Source: Leptospira sp. | GTDB taxonomy: Bacteria; Spirochaetota; Leptospiria; Leptospirales; Leptospiraceae | DNA: 16,446 nt | Reading direction: 5' to 3' | NCBI GenBank assembly: GCA_027533185.1 | Contig: JAPZTS010000031.1 | Span: 1-16,446 of the forward strand | Shown here: positions 1 to 8,121 of the stretch, piece after piece | How positions within the stretch are numbered: the stretch's first letter is position 1 | Layout: every line of letters begins with the position of its first letter | Notes under the pieces: model-generated | The model's input: only the letters and a program-made list of their open reading frames with translations | Told to the model about the DNA's origin: nothing | The model's database searches: none | Position numbers and translations under genes: made by a program

Positions 1-1365
1 AGTTTTTCGAATATACATACGGCGAATTCCAAATACAAGAATTGTAAGGCTGTATAGTAAGGTATAATGAAATGATGGATACTTACCCAAAAATAAGACA
101 CCGTTATTTGTTGCAAAAAAATAAACAAAACAAAAGTAAAGGAATACAAACAAAAGATAAATATTTCGAAATACATTCCAATTCCAGCGAATATCAAATT
201 CACTTGATTTCAATTTCAGAAAACTCCATGTGAGGCCCAATGCGAGGGAGGCAACCGCAAAAAGATTCGCTAAACCGCCGAACCAGGTAGGACCATAAAA
301 AGAAGCTTTTCCGAAATATGCTAAACCTGCAAAACTAAGCATGGCTCCCAAACCGATGAAATCCTCTTTCTTCCGATCATTTTGGAATCGAATTCCAAGG
401 TTGTTCAAAAACGATTTTGGAGGTTCGTTGCCAATCAAGATATAGAACGAGTCGTAAGGAATTTTTTTAGATCCCGTCTCAGTTTTGATAAAAAGTTTTT
501 TCTCTAAAATTTCGGTGACGGAAGCATTGTAACAAACTTTCAATTTCCCCGATTGAATTAAACCTTCGAGACGGTCTTGGTTTTGAGACTTTGCACGTGA
601 AAACTCAGATTTTCGATAAACAATTGTTATAGATTTTGCATAAGATGCGGAGGCGATTGCGGCTTCCAGTGCAGAATCTCCACCCCCACACACGACAACA
701 TCTTGGTTTTTTGTTTCAGCTGGATCTATGAATCTATGGAATACAGAATGTAAGGTTTCGCCAGGTATTCCAAGTCGATTTGGATTTCCGGATTTCCCTA
801 TTGCAAGAATGATTGAATTGGTCTGGAAGCTATTCCCAGATTCAGTTAAGACCGTATAATATCCATTCCTCCTTTCGATTTTTGCAATTTTTTCGCCGTA
901 GCTAATTTCCAAATTTGCCTTTTGCAATATTTTATTTAAAGACTCTAATAGTGATTCCTTGGTTCCATCTGAGATCACTAATTTTGATTCGACTTGAAGG
1001 TCTTTTGGTTCTGCAAAAATAGGTTTCCCCTTCGGATATCCTTGTATCGTTTGAAATGCTAGATTACTCTCTATGACCCGAATTCTTTTTCCAAGCTTTT
1101 TTCCTTCCAATGCACAAGCTATGCCACTTGGACCTGCGCCAATGATTACTGCATCCAAAAACTCGGACCGATTTATCGGAATATGTTTCCATACTTTTAC
1201 TCCGCTATCCACTGCTAATTTAAGTAGCGGAACACCCGTTAAATCTCCGATGATAAATACATTTGGGAGATTTGACTCATATTTTTCATTGAGAATCGGA
1301 TAGAATTCCACTTCACCCTTGGGGGAATTCCCATCCAACCACTGAAAGAATTTTTTTGGCCACAT
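1..1365 (-). CDS. FAD/NAD(P)-binding oxidoreductase with C-terminal membrane segments (partial, 3' end outside window)
   Basis: The frame is open from an ATG at 1365 to the window edge (455 codons, no stop). FAD-binding motif GAGPSG lies at residues 76-81 and a second Rossmann motif, GGGDSA, at 227-232, as in the thioredoxin-reductase/ferredoxin-NADP reductase superfamily. No CxxC redox pair lies in the NADPH domain, so it is probably not a disulfide reductase. Residues 36-60 (VFIIGDLTGVPLLKLAVDSG) resemble the C-terminal GD motif of such enzymes but sit before the FAD motif. From about residue 336 there are four likely membrane helices (336-352, 361-382, 402-418, 434-448). It probably passes electrons from NAD(P)H to a membrane partner; substrate unknown. 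The start follows the histidine kinase stop by 1 nt (TGA-T-ATG), suggesting translational coupling. Recognition as a flavoprotein is firm; the exact role is not. Confidence 0.85.
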   Translation of the reverse strand, partial: MWPKKFFQWLDGNSPKGEVEFYPILNEKYESNLPNVFIIGDLTGVPLLKLAVDSGVKVWKHIPINRSEFLDAVIIGAGPSGIACALEGKKLGKRIRVIESNLAFQTIQGYPKGKPIFAEPKDLQVESKLVISDGTKESLLESLNKILQKANLEISYGEKIAKIERRNGYYTVLTESGNSFQTNSIILAIGKSGNPNRLGIPGETLHSVFHRFIDPAETKNQDVVVCGGGDSALEAAIASASYAKSITIVYRKSEFSRAKSQNQDRLEGLIQSGKLKVCYNASVTEILEKKLFIKTETGSKKIPYDSFYILIGNEPPKSFLNNLGIRFQNDRKKEDFIGLGAMLSFAGLAYFGKASFYGPTWFGGLANLFAVASLALGLTWSFLKLKSSEFDIRWNWNVFRNIYLLFVFLYFCFVYFFATNNGVLFLGKYPSFHYTLLYSLTILVFGIRRMYIRKT

Positions 1366-1366
1366 A

Positions 1367-2674
1367 TCAATTGGACGGAGCTAGCCTAGGTAGCGAAAAG
1401 GAAAAATTTGTGCCTTTTTTCAGTTCAGATTCTATCCTAAACTCTCCACCTTGGTTCTCAATGAGTTCAAAGGAGACAAGCAAACCTAAACCCGTTCCTT
1501 TTTCTCCTTTGGTTCCATACTGAGTAGACACACCTTCCTTTCTATTTATAGACATAAGCGTTTGTTCTGTCATCCCAACCCCTGAATCGGTTATATGGAA
1601 CCAAATCATATTTCCTTTATTTTCCCAGTCCATAACGACCTGTCCACCTTCCAAAGAATACTTGATAGCATTTGAAAGAACATTTCTCAGAATCGTTGAA
1701 GTATTTCTCTGATCGCAGTATACTTCTAAATCCAAAGGGATTTTTTGAACTATCTGGATATTTTTTTCCGAAATTTGGAATCGTAATAGTTCGATTACAT
1801 CGTCAATGATTTGTTTTACTAATACATACTCCTGAGTAAAATTTAATTTTCCAGAATCTTTCCTAACCCAGTCCAATAGATTTTCAAGAATCATATAACT
1901 TTGATTTGTATTTTTTCTGAGCTCTTTAAGTGATTTCAACAATTGGCCCTTCTCTGGTAAATCTTCAATAAGAATATCTAAAAAAGTACTCATTGATCCA
2001 ATAGGACCTTTTAAATCATGTGCTAAAATGGAAAAAATTCGATCCTTATTAAAGTTACTTCGAATGAGGAGAGATTGATTTTTATATACATTCCGCAGGA
2101 AGTAAAACATAAAAAAGGAAAGAAGCGAAATACTGGATACGACACAGGTAATACGCAAAAAATTAATAATAAAACTTCTCGGATGAATAGAGTTAAACTC
2201 ATATTGATAACTTTTACAGAAGAATTCAAAATAATCGTATAAAATCAAATTCAGCACTAAAAAGAAAAAAATCAGAAATTTATTTTCATAGGAGAATAAA
2301 ACAAAGGGAAGAATAATAAAGATAAGATAAAAATAATGAATTCCTGGTTCTGGGCCTAAATAAAAAAACGCAGAAAATGTTATTGGAACAGATATAAAGG
2401 AAATTAGGATCGTTTTTGCTAGGTGGTATTTTCCAATTTTATTTAAATAGAATACACCAAACAAACCAAATGCGATACCGCCATTTACTAGAGTTACGGG
2501 AATCAAACCAGGTATCTGAAAATAGAAAAACAAAGCTGTATATTGTACGTTGGACAAAATCACAAGTACTGTAACTAAATTAGTAATTTGAACTCGCACG
2601 AGTGAGTCAACAGTTAAGTCGTTAGTTTTCCCGACGTCTAATACTCGCGAGACCCACTCAATAAGCTTTTTCAT
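1367..2674 (-). CDS. Membrane sensor histidine kinase
   Basis: Six likely membrane helices (about residues 33-198, counted from a TTG at 2686) precede a complete kinase core. The H-box is FSILAHDLKGPIGS with phospho-acceptor His223; the N-box is NVLSNAIKYS around Asn339; the G1 box is DSGVGM (367-372) and the G2 box KGTGLGL (396-402). There is no large periplasmic sensor domain, PAS domain or receiver, so input probably comes through the membrane helices or a partner. An ATG at 2674 is preferred over the in-frame TTG at 2686. It overlaps the end of the SpoIIE phosphatase gene by 17 nt, implying co-translation and perhaps a joint pathway. No response regulator gene is visible in the window, so the phosphate target is unknown. 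Confidence 0.93.
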   Translation of the reverse strand: MKKLIEWVSRVLDVGKTNDLTVDSLVRVQITNLVTVLVILSNVQYTALFFYFQIPGLIPVTLVNGGIAFGLFGVFYLNKIGKYHLAKTILISFISVPITFSAFFYLGPEPGIHYFYLIFIILPFVLFSYENKFLIFFFLVLNLILYDYFEFFCKSYQYEFNSIHPRSFIINFLRITCVVSSISLLSFFMFYFLRNVYKNQSLLIRSNFNKDRIFSILAHDLKGPIGSMSTFLDILIEDLPEKGQLLKSLKELRKNTNQSYMILENLLDWVRKDSGKLNFTQEYVLVKQIIDDVIELLRFQISEKNIQIVQKIPLDLEVYCDQRNTSTILRNVLSNAIKYSLEGGQVVMDWENKGNMIWFHITDSGVGMTEQTLMSINRKEGVSTQYGTKGEKGTGLGLLVSFELIENQGGEFRIESELKKGTNFSFSLPRLAPSN

Positions 2675-4571
2675 GAATATCCACAATGAAGTATGTTACA
2701 TCATCGCTCAAACGGTTTGAAAATTTTTTAATTTCTGACAAAACGGCGGAATTTGCTTTCTCAACCTCTACTTGCTGAAGTGATTCCAAAATTGATACCA
2801 ATCGTTTCTCACCGAAGAGTTCTTTATTGCTGTTTTGCGCTTCTGTAACTCCGTCCGTATAGAAAAAGAATCGATCTCCTGGAGCAAAGAACGTTTGGAT
2901 ACTTTCCAGAGTAATATTTTCTCTCCAACCCAAAATTGGACCTTTACCTACGAGCGTTTCAATGTGACCAGTTTTGGAGTTTAGATAAATAGGGCTTGGA
3001 TGACCCATAATCGCATATTTGAGAATATTTTGTGTAAATTCAAAATTACAACAAACAGCCGTTATATAATTTTTTTCTACGACTGGTAACATTTTTTGGT
3101 TTAGCTCAATCAGAAGTTCAGCAGGATCTTTTTTTTTGGAAACTTGCTCGTAGAAATTTACTTTTAACATACTGGCAATAAGAGCTGCTGCAATTCCATG
3201 TCCTAAAACATCACAAAGTAAAAAGGTAATCGAACCATCTTCGTGGATAAAATAGTCAAAGTAATCCCCTCCAATTTTTTCCATAGGAAGAAATGTAGAG
3301 TCAACTGACAAACTTTTATGTCGAAAATGCATCGGTGGAATCAACTTTGCTTGTAAACCAGCAGCAATCAAAAGATCATCATTTAGAATTTTGTATTGTT
3401 TTTCAAGTTCTTGTGTCCTAAGGATTACAATCATCTCGAGGGACTCATTTAAATTCCGCAATTCTCGCTTTGTTCTCGTACTTTGTAATGCAATCGCAAA
3501 TACCCCACTAAAAAGAAATGAGATAATTCCGTATTGAGTAAGGTATGCATTTTGGCCGGTAACAAAATCAGTAACAACGTCCATAAGACCAAAAATTGTA
3601 GCCACCAAAGCACCAATAGACACTACAATTGCTTCCAATGACCTGGCATAATTTCGGAATAGTAATAGAACCAGAATTGGTACTTTAATTCCAAGCAAAA
3701 CATACCAGGAGTAAACTAAATAGAAACGAAAATCTGGAGACATTTCAAATAACTGCAAAAATGCGAGAATTGAGTCTAACAAAAACGTAATAACAGCGAG
3801 TTTGGAAATTCTTCGATCAAATAAAGAATGAACGAATAACATAAGAAATACGGGAAATAAAAACTGGCAAAAGAATAATAGGCGAATCAAAAGTTCCGGA
3901 TTTAAACCAATAAAATGAATTTTGTTTAATGCAGGAAGGCGCCACCCGACAAAAAAAATAGCTGTAAGTGCAAGATAAAGACCAGATTTCGAGGAACGAT
4001 TGAGGGCATAACCAATCCCTTGTTGCAAAAAGATTCCAAAAAATAGCGCAGCCATTATAATCTGACCAACATCTTCGTAGATCATCCGATCTTTGATTTC
4101 ATCTTGGGATCCAAAAATTGGAACTGAGCGAAAAATCCCGCAACGAAATTCGTTTTCTCTACATTCGATTTTTATTTCTAAAGTATTTTCACCTAGAAGT
4201 AACTTTGAGAGCGGAATCTCATAGTATCGAACTTTATGCCAATATGGGTAGTAGTTAGGCGAAAAACCACCTGTTCGACCGATCAACATTCCGTTCCAGT
4301 ATGCTTCATCTGCCGAGTGGATTCTATCTAAGTTGATAGCATAAGAATAATCGGGAATTTTATCAAAAGAAAGTTTTAACTGGTAAGTCCCAACAATAGG
4401 AACAGAATATCCCTGATCTAGTAGAGGTTTACCAATTTCAACAGGCAAAAACTCACTACCTCCATCTACCTTAAATTTCCAGCCTTTCTCAAGACGAATC
4501 GTCTCAGAAAACAAAGATATATTTATATTCAAAGTTACAAATATTATGGAAAATATAGTTTGGAATTTCAC
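2658..4571 (-). CDS. 7TM receptor-SpoIIE-type serine phosphatase
   Basis: The 637-residue protein has, in order: a signal peptide (1-22); an extracytoplasmic jelly-roll domain resembling sugar-binding/7TMR-DISM sensor regions (about 25-155); seven likely membrane helices (about 167-363); a charged coiled-coil linker (366-410); and a SpoIIE/PP2C phosphatase domain (415-632). Metal-binding acidic motifs are intact: GGDYFD (434-439), CDVLGHG (453-459), YTDGVTEA (571-578) and SDDVT (622-626). Family knowledge: SpoIIE/RsbU phosphatases dephosphorylate anti-sigma-factor antagonists (STAS proteins) in partner switching. No STAS or anti-sigma gene is visible here, so the target must lie elsewhere. 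The start is GTG with an AAGG Shine-Dalgarno about 8 nt upstream, and it lies 9 nt after the preceding gene's stop. The ligand of the outer domain is unknown. Confidence 0.93.
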   Translation of the reverse strand: MKFQTIFSIIFVTLNINISLFSETIRLEKGWKFKVDGGSEFLPVEIGKPLLDQGYSVPIVGTYQLKLSFDKIPDYSYAINLDRIHSADEAYWNGMLIGRTGGFSPNYYPYWHKVRYYEIPLSKLLLGENTLEIKIECRENEFRCGIFRSVPIFGSQDEIKDRMIYEDVGQIIMAALFFGIFLQQGIGYALNRSSKSGLYLALTAIFFVGWRLPALNKIHFIGLNPELLIRLLFFCQFLFPVFLMLFVHSLFDRRISKLAVITFLLDSILAFLQLFEMSPDFRFYLVYSWYVLLGIKVPILVLLLFRNYARSLEAIVVSIGALVATIFGLMDVVTDFVTGQNAYLTQYGIISFLFSGVFAIALQSTRTKRELRNLNESLEMIVILRTQELEKQYKILNDDLLIAAGLQAKLIPPMHFRHKSLSVDSTFLPMEKIGGDYFDYFIHEDGSITFLLCDVLGHGIAAALIASMLKVNFYEQVSKKKDPAELLIELNQKMLPVVEKNYITAVCCNFEFTQNILKYAIMGHPSPIYLNSKTGHIETLVGKGPILGWRENITLESIQTFFAPGDRFFFYTDGVTEAQNSNKELFGEKRLVSILESLQQVEVEKANSAVLSEIKKFSNRLSDDVTYFIVDIHEKAY

Positions 4572-4580
4572 TTTTAAACC

Positions 4581-5174
4581 TTATTCATGGTCCGAATGGA
4601 TATTTTTTTTTGCGGACTTTTCGAATTCCAATACTCTTTCCTTACTCATTCCAATTAAATTGTGTTTCAGAAATAAAGAATCACCCAAAAAATCGGAGGA
4701 TAATCGTATCTCCACAACACGATACCAAACCTCACCTTTTGGAACTGTGAAAGCATGATTTACACATAGGCACTTAAATTTAAATCCAAAACTGTGTTCT
4801 ACAGGTAATGCGGAATGTGGAGCAGCAAAAAAATAAATATCCTGATCGGAAAGATTTTCCATGACCAACATAAAGGCTTTCTTTCGGCCAGGGGCCAACT
4901 CTAATTCTCCATTTTCTATCTCTCTCCCATATGGCTTCTTTTTATCCAGAGCAATTGATGTTGTTGTCCAAAGTGCTAAAGGTTGGCCACCAGCTAACTC
5001 ATGTATTGACATTTTCAATGGGAGATTTGTATACTCCCATTGAACCTGAATCTTAACCACCTTACTTTGGCTAGGATCTTTAGGTGTAGATCCGCTTTCA
5101 CTCGTTTCTATCTTTGTCTTTTTACCGAATCCGCAAAGAAAGAGTATTAAAAGTAAAATTCGGACAAGTCTCAT
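4581..5174 (-). CDS. Lipoprotein resembling the Cox11/CtaG copper chaperone
   Basis: The 197-residue protein begins with a hydrophobic signal and lipobox-like LFLC (Cys14). The body has the general layout of Cox11/CtaG, the Cu-insertion factor for cytochrome c oxidase. There is a beta strand ending in an APG turn (94-96), then an asparagine/acidic strand (MENLSDQDI, 105-113), then a hydrophobic stretch leading to KCLCV (134-138), then a PKGE-x-W-x-x-VVEI segment (145-156). Cox11 has CFCF followed by PGE-x-x-x-x-PV at this position, so the C-x-C pair (135, 137) could bind copper. Histidines at 120, 127 and 140 lie near it. The similarity was judged by eye and is moderate. The protein appears lipid-anchored rather than carrying Cox11's N-terminal membrane helix. 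Its ATG directly abuts the upstream TAG (0 nt), so it is in the same operon. Confidence 0.8.
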   Translation of the reverse strand: MRLVRILLLILFLCGFGKKTKIETSESGSTPKDPSQSKVVKIQVQWEYTNLPLKMSIHELAGGQPLALWTTTSIALDKKKPYGREIENGELELAPGRKKAFMLVMENLSDQDIYFFAAPHSALPVEHSFGFKFKCLCVNHAFTVPKGEVWYRVVEIRLSSDFLGDSLFLKHNLIGMSKERVLEFEKSAKKNIHSDHE

Positions 5175-6641
5175 CTATTCTAAGGTTAATTCTAAAATTG
5201 AAAAATCTAAATTCTTTTTATCTTTATTCAGAAGATAGAATTTTTTTCCATGAGATTCGAGTTGGATTACTTCTTGGAAGATTTTTTCTGTTTGATTAGG
5301 GTCAGGATTTTTAACTAAATTGCAGTCACGACCACATCCATTGCAGTCACCACCTCCATAATCTAAAAAATTGGTAAAAGTCTGTTTTCGTAAAAAACCA
5401 AAGATACGTAAAGTGATCAGTCCCTGACTTGTAGTTTTTACTTCGTAATTTCCGAGACCATAGAAACGGCTTGAGCTCTCTTCACCATTGTCGAAATCGG
5501 AACGAGATGTACTTCCTTCTAAAAAGAAAGTTCCGTCACTTCGGAGCCGTATCGTCCAGTCGCTCGATGTGGGAGGATTCAATTCCTCTTCAGTGGAGGG
5601 AGGCATATCTTCAGTGTTAGTTGAACTGGGAGTATCTACTACCTCATCTGTTTGAATTGTCGCAACCTCTGTTCCCGTCAAACCTCGATTTAGAACTTTA
5701 GCCAGACTTGCTTTTTGAAAAAAATCAAAGTTAGACTTCGCTGTCTCTTTGGATTTGGAGAGTGTATCAATTACAATCCAATCAGAACCATGCCCAAACC
5801 GAAGCTCAGAGAGGACAAAACCTGACTCAGAGTAACCTGGATACAAGGAATCAACTGTTAATTTTAGAGACTTCCCTTCGAAAGTTTTAGAAAGACTTAT
5901 CTCTTGGCTTCCCATTGTATCTTCTAAACTAACAGACTCAGAATATCCATTATCGCCTGTCAGAGTAAACTCTTTAACTCGGCCGTTTTTAATACAATGG
6001 ACATCTGATCTTTGGTACCCATTCCAAAAGCGAAGTTTCGAAATACTTTGCGTTTTTTCAAATTCAAAATTTAAAACAACCCCTTTACCTCCTTTTTTCG
6101 AGGCATAGGCATTTTCATATTTTGAGTCAAAAAGATTGAGAGGAGAATAACTAACTTCTGGGCTCGCCGTTTCTGAGGCAGTCACCTTCGCGGAAACAAG
6201 TTCAGGTGAAATTGGTTTATAAGCTTTTCCTTTTTCATCAAAGAACTTGACTCCCTTTAGACAGATATCTTGGTTTCTCTGAAAATTTAGAGTTACTGAA
6301 CGAGCTTGCACCACGGGCTCAAAAACCACCTGATCATTTAATGTCTGTACATCGGTACTTCCATACACTTCATCAAAATTAACGTAAGCAGCAATACGAT
6401 CTTTAAAGCTACCTGCACAACTTTGAATTTGAACCTTACTGAGCGCAAAGGCTTCATCGGCGTAAAAGTGAACCTTTACGAACTCGGCACCTTTTTCCGC
6501 CTTCCATTCGTTCCCATTCAAAATTTCAAAAGGCAGACCCGATTCCATGGAAGTGGAAGTGACCATAGAGATATTGATTTTTTTACCACAGTGAACCGTA
6601 AAAAAAAGGATCCCAATGGCTGATAAAAGTTTTTGTTTCAT
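5175..6641 (-). CDS. Lipoprotein with discoidin-like NADase-type glycan-binding domain and Cys-rich C-terminal region
   Basis: I chose the ATG at 6641 (488 residues) because it follows GGGGAG and gives a clean signal, MKQKLLSAIGILFFTVHC, with lipid Cys18. A longer in-frame TTG at 6689 gives no sensible signal. The N-terminal 140 residues form a beta-rich region. About residues 150-280 resemble the NADase-type glycan-binding/discoidin fold, with SPLNLFDSKYENAY, then LRFWNGYQ, then KNGRVKEFTL. A Thr/Ser/Pro-rich linker (about 345-360) leads to a C-terminal domain with a glycine-flanked cysteine cluster, GGGDCNGCGRDCN. That cluster could form disulfides or bind metal. It lies 60 nt downstream of the DsbA-like gene, which may be relevant to folding those cysteines (inference). 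Probably an envelope surface protein; ligand unknown. Confidence 0.82.
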   Translation of the reverse strand: MKQKLLSAIGILFFTVHCGKKINISMVTSTSMESGLPFEILNGNEWKAEKGAEFVKVHFYADEAFALSKVQIQSCAGSFKDRIAAYVNFDEVYGSTDVQTLNDQVVFEPVVQARSVTLNFQRNQDICLKGVKFFDEKGKAYKPISPELVSAKVTASETASPEVSYSPLNLFDSKYENAYASKKGGKGVVLNFEFEKTQSISKLRFWNGYQRSDVHCIKNGRVKEFTLTGDNGYSESVSLEDTMGSQEISLSKTFEGKSLKLTVDSLYPGYSESGFVLSELRFGHGSDWIVIDTLSKSKETAKSNFDFFQKASLAKVLNRGLTGTEVATIQTDEVVDTPSSTNTEDMPPSTEEELNPPTSSDWTIRLRSDGTFFLEGSTSRSDFDNGEESSSRFYGLGNYEVKTTSQGLITLRIFGFLRKQTFTNFLDYGGGDCNGCGRDCNLVKNPDPNQTEKIFQEVIQLESHGKKFYLLNKDKKNLDFSILELTLE

Positions 6642-6701
6642 AGACTCCCCAGAGATTGTCCGAAAATCAAATTCTATAATTTGTATCAAGGCAAGAAATT
6701 T

Positions 6702-7559
6702 TTATCTTTTGGTTGTTGCTTTTAAAGCTCTCTCCCAAGATTTTTCATCCATCGCTCCCACGATCCAAACGCCATTCACTTGAAAACTTGGAATATTTTT
6801 TACGCCGAGCGACTTTGCCGTTTTATATTCTTTTAAAACTTTTTCAGAAAAGGGAGAAAGCTCTTCATCTGTCTGACAACCAGGAACAGAGATAGATCCT
6901 AACTGATAGAGCAATTCAACCGATTTAGAATATTCGCTTCTAGCTTTAGCCCAAATACAATTTGAAATGCTAAGTGGTCGCAAACCATCTTTAGAATCTA
7001 CATCCAAGGGGAAGGATTGAAAGTACCAAGAAATCTTTCCTTTGTATTTTTCTATGATTTTTTGATTTGCAGAACTTGATTTTTTACAATACGGGCAATT
7101 AAAATCACTCCACTCGACCACTACCCAATCTGGATCAGAACTTAGAAAACGTGGACCCTCCGACTTTGGGATAAATACAGCACCTAACAATGGACTGCTT
7201 TTTTCGCCAATAGAAGACAACATCCTCGACCATACAATCCTCGTCCTCATTTCATTTCGGACTCTTTCAATAGTCTCAACATGAAGTGGTTTTTTTCCTT
7301 CTTTTAGAAGGGCCGCCTGTATATCAGAATCAGAGACACTCTTTTTTGTCTGTTCTTTCCAATCTTCCAACGTAAGTTTTTTTCCTTCAGCGGCCTGAAT
7401 GAGTTTTGAGAGCACCTGGGAGTCCCCGAGGAGAAAACGGATTTCTCTCTCAGAAAATAGGGCATCCTCTGGACTATCCGCCTGGGTTGCTCCGGCACAG
7501 TATCCAAAAATCAATACAAATACCAGGACAAAAAGAGGGCGATGCGAGTTGACGGACAT
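6702..7559 (-). CDS. DsbA-like thioredoxin-fold lipoprotein
   Basis: From the ATG at 7559 the protein has 285 residues. It has a signal MSVNSHRPLFVLVFVLIFGYC with probable lipid Cys21, a helical region (31-120) and a DsbA/DsbC-type thioredoxin domain (about 138-285). The active site is SDFNCPYCKK with Cys155 and Cys158, and the cis-proline loop is KNIPSF (Pro257). Two further cysteines, 201 and 228, lie in the inserted helical part. Family role: oxidation or isomerisation of disulfides in exported proteins. Alternative in-frame starts are ATG 7586 and TTG 7616; neither has a well-placed Shine-Dalgarno, and 7559 gives the best lipoprotein signal. It is the first gene of the minus-strand operon and diverges from the perR-like gene. 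Confidence 0.88.
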   Translation of the reverse strand: MSVNSHRPLFVLVFVLIFGYCAGATQADSPEDALFSEREIRFLLGDSQVLSKLIQAAEGKKLTLEDWKEQTKKSVSDSDIQAALLKEGKKPLHVETIERVRNEMRTRIVWSRMLSSIGEKSSPLLGAVFIPKSEGPRFLSSDPDWVVVEWSDFNCPYCKKSSSANQKIIEKYKGKISWYFQSFPLDVDSKDGLRPLSISNCIWAKARSEYSKSVELLYQLGSISVPGCQTDEELSPFSEKVLKEYKTAKSLGVKNIPSFQVNGVWIVGAMDEKSWERALKATTKR

Positions 7560-7614
7560 ATCCAACAGCTTTTGAACCAAGTCCATTTTTTGACCAGAAC
7601 TTCCCTCTAAATGC

Positions 7615-7642
7615 AATTTAGACTAGGTCTAATCATTGACAA
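7615..7642 (-). promoter_or_regulatory. Putative operon promoter overlapping a PerR/Fur-like operator palindrome
   Basis: A perfect inverted repeat, TTAGAC-TAG-GTCTAA, lies at 7618-7632 between the perR-like gene and the divergent redox operon. On the minus strand a TTGTCA (7642-7637) and a TAAATT (7620-7615) are separated by 16 nt, and the palindrome covers the spacer and touches the -10. A repressor bound there would block this promoter. The layout fits autoregulation by the adjacent Fur-family protein. The palindrome is seen directly; the promoter boxes are weak (4-5 of 6 matches) and the regulator is inferred. Confidence 0.5.
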
Positions 7643-7670
7643 AAATTGAATTCAATAGAACAAGGAATGT

Positions 7671-8099
7671 ATGGACCCCAATTACGAACGTGTGAAGGAA
7701 ATTCTCGAAAAACATGGAATCCGTCCCACGAGCCAACGATTAGAGATGGCAAACTTGATTTTGAAAGAGCACCAGCACTTACAGGCAGAGGAAGTATTCC
7801 ACCTTGTGAACAACCACTTTCCGCATGCCTCCAGGGCCACAATCTTCAACAATCTCAAGCTTTTTTCCGAAAAGGGCATACTCGGGACCTTAGAAGTCAA
7901 AGCGGGCGTAACCCACTTCGACTCGAACCGAAGTCGACACCACCACGCTGTTTTAGAATCTACAGGAGCCATAGTGGATGTTGAACTCAGCGAAACCTTG
8001 GAGGAACAAGTATTGAAAGAGCTTTCCAAAAGCTTTGAACAAAAAACCGGCCGAAAATTGGAAAACTCAAAATTAGTCATCACTCTGAAAGGTGATTAA
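7671..8099 (+). CDS. perR: PerR-like Fur-family metalloregulator lacking structural zinc cysteines
   Basis: The 142-residue protein has an N-terminal winged helix with RPTSQR (18-23) and recognition region SRATIFNNLKLF (54-65), then a dimerisation/metal domain. The five PerR regulatory metal ligands of Bacillus subtilis (His37, Asp85, His91, His93, Asp104) align one residue earlier, as His36, Asp84, His90, His92 and Asp103. Asp103 rather than Glu favours a peroxide-sensing PerR over Fur. There is not a single cysteine, so both CxxC structural-zinc motifs are missing. As I recall, this was also described for Leptospira PerR. AAGGA (7662-7666) precedes the ATG by 4 nt. The gene is divergent from the redox operon and convergent with the small lipoprotein gene, 22 nt away. 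It probably represses peroxide-defence genes and possibly the neighbouring operon. Confidence 0.88.
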   Translation: MDPNYERVKEILEKHGIRPTSQRLEMANLILKEHQHLQAEEVFHLVNNHFPHASRATIFNNLKLFSEKGILGTLEVKAGVTHFDSNRSRHHHAVLESTGAIVDVELSETLEEQVLKELSKSFEQKTGRKLENSKLVITLKGD

Positions 8100-8121
8100 A
8101 CGTTAAAGATTTAATATATAC

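Noticed and set aside
7646..8083. Open frames of 112 and 133 codons overlapping the perR-like gene on both strands
   Set aside because: They are in other frames of a clearly recognisable Fur-family gene and show no domain of their own.
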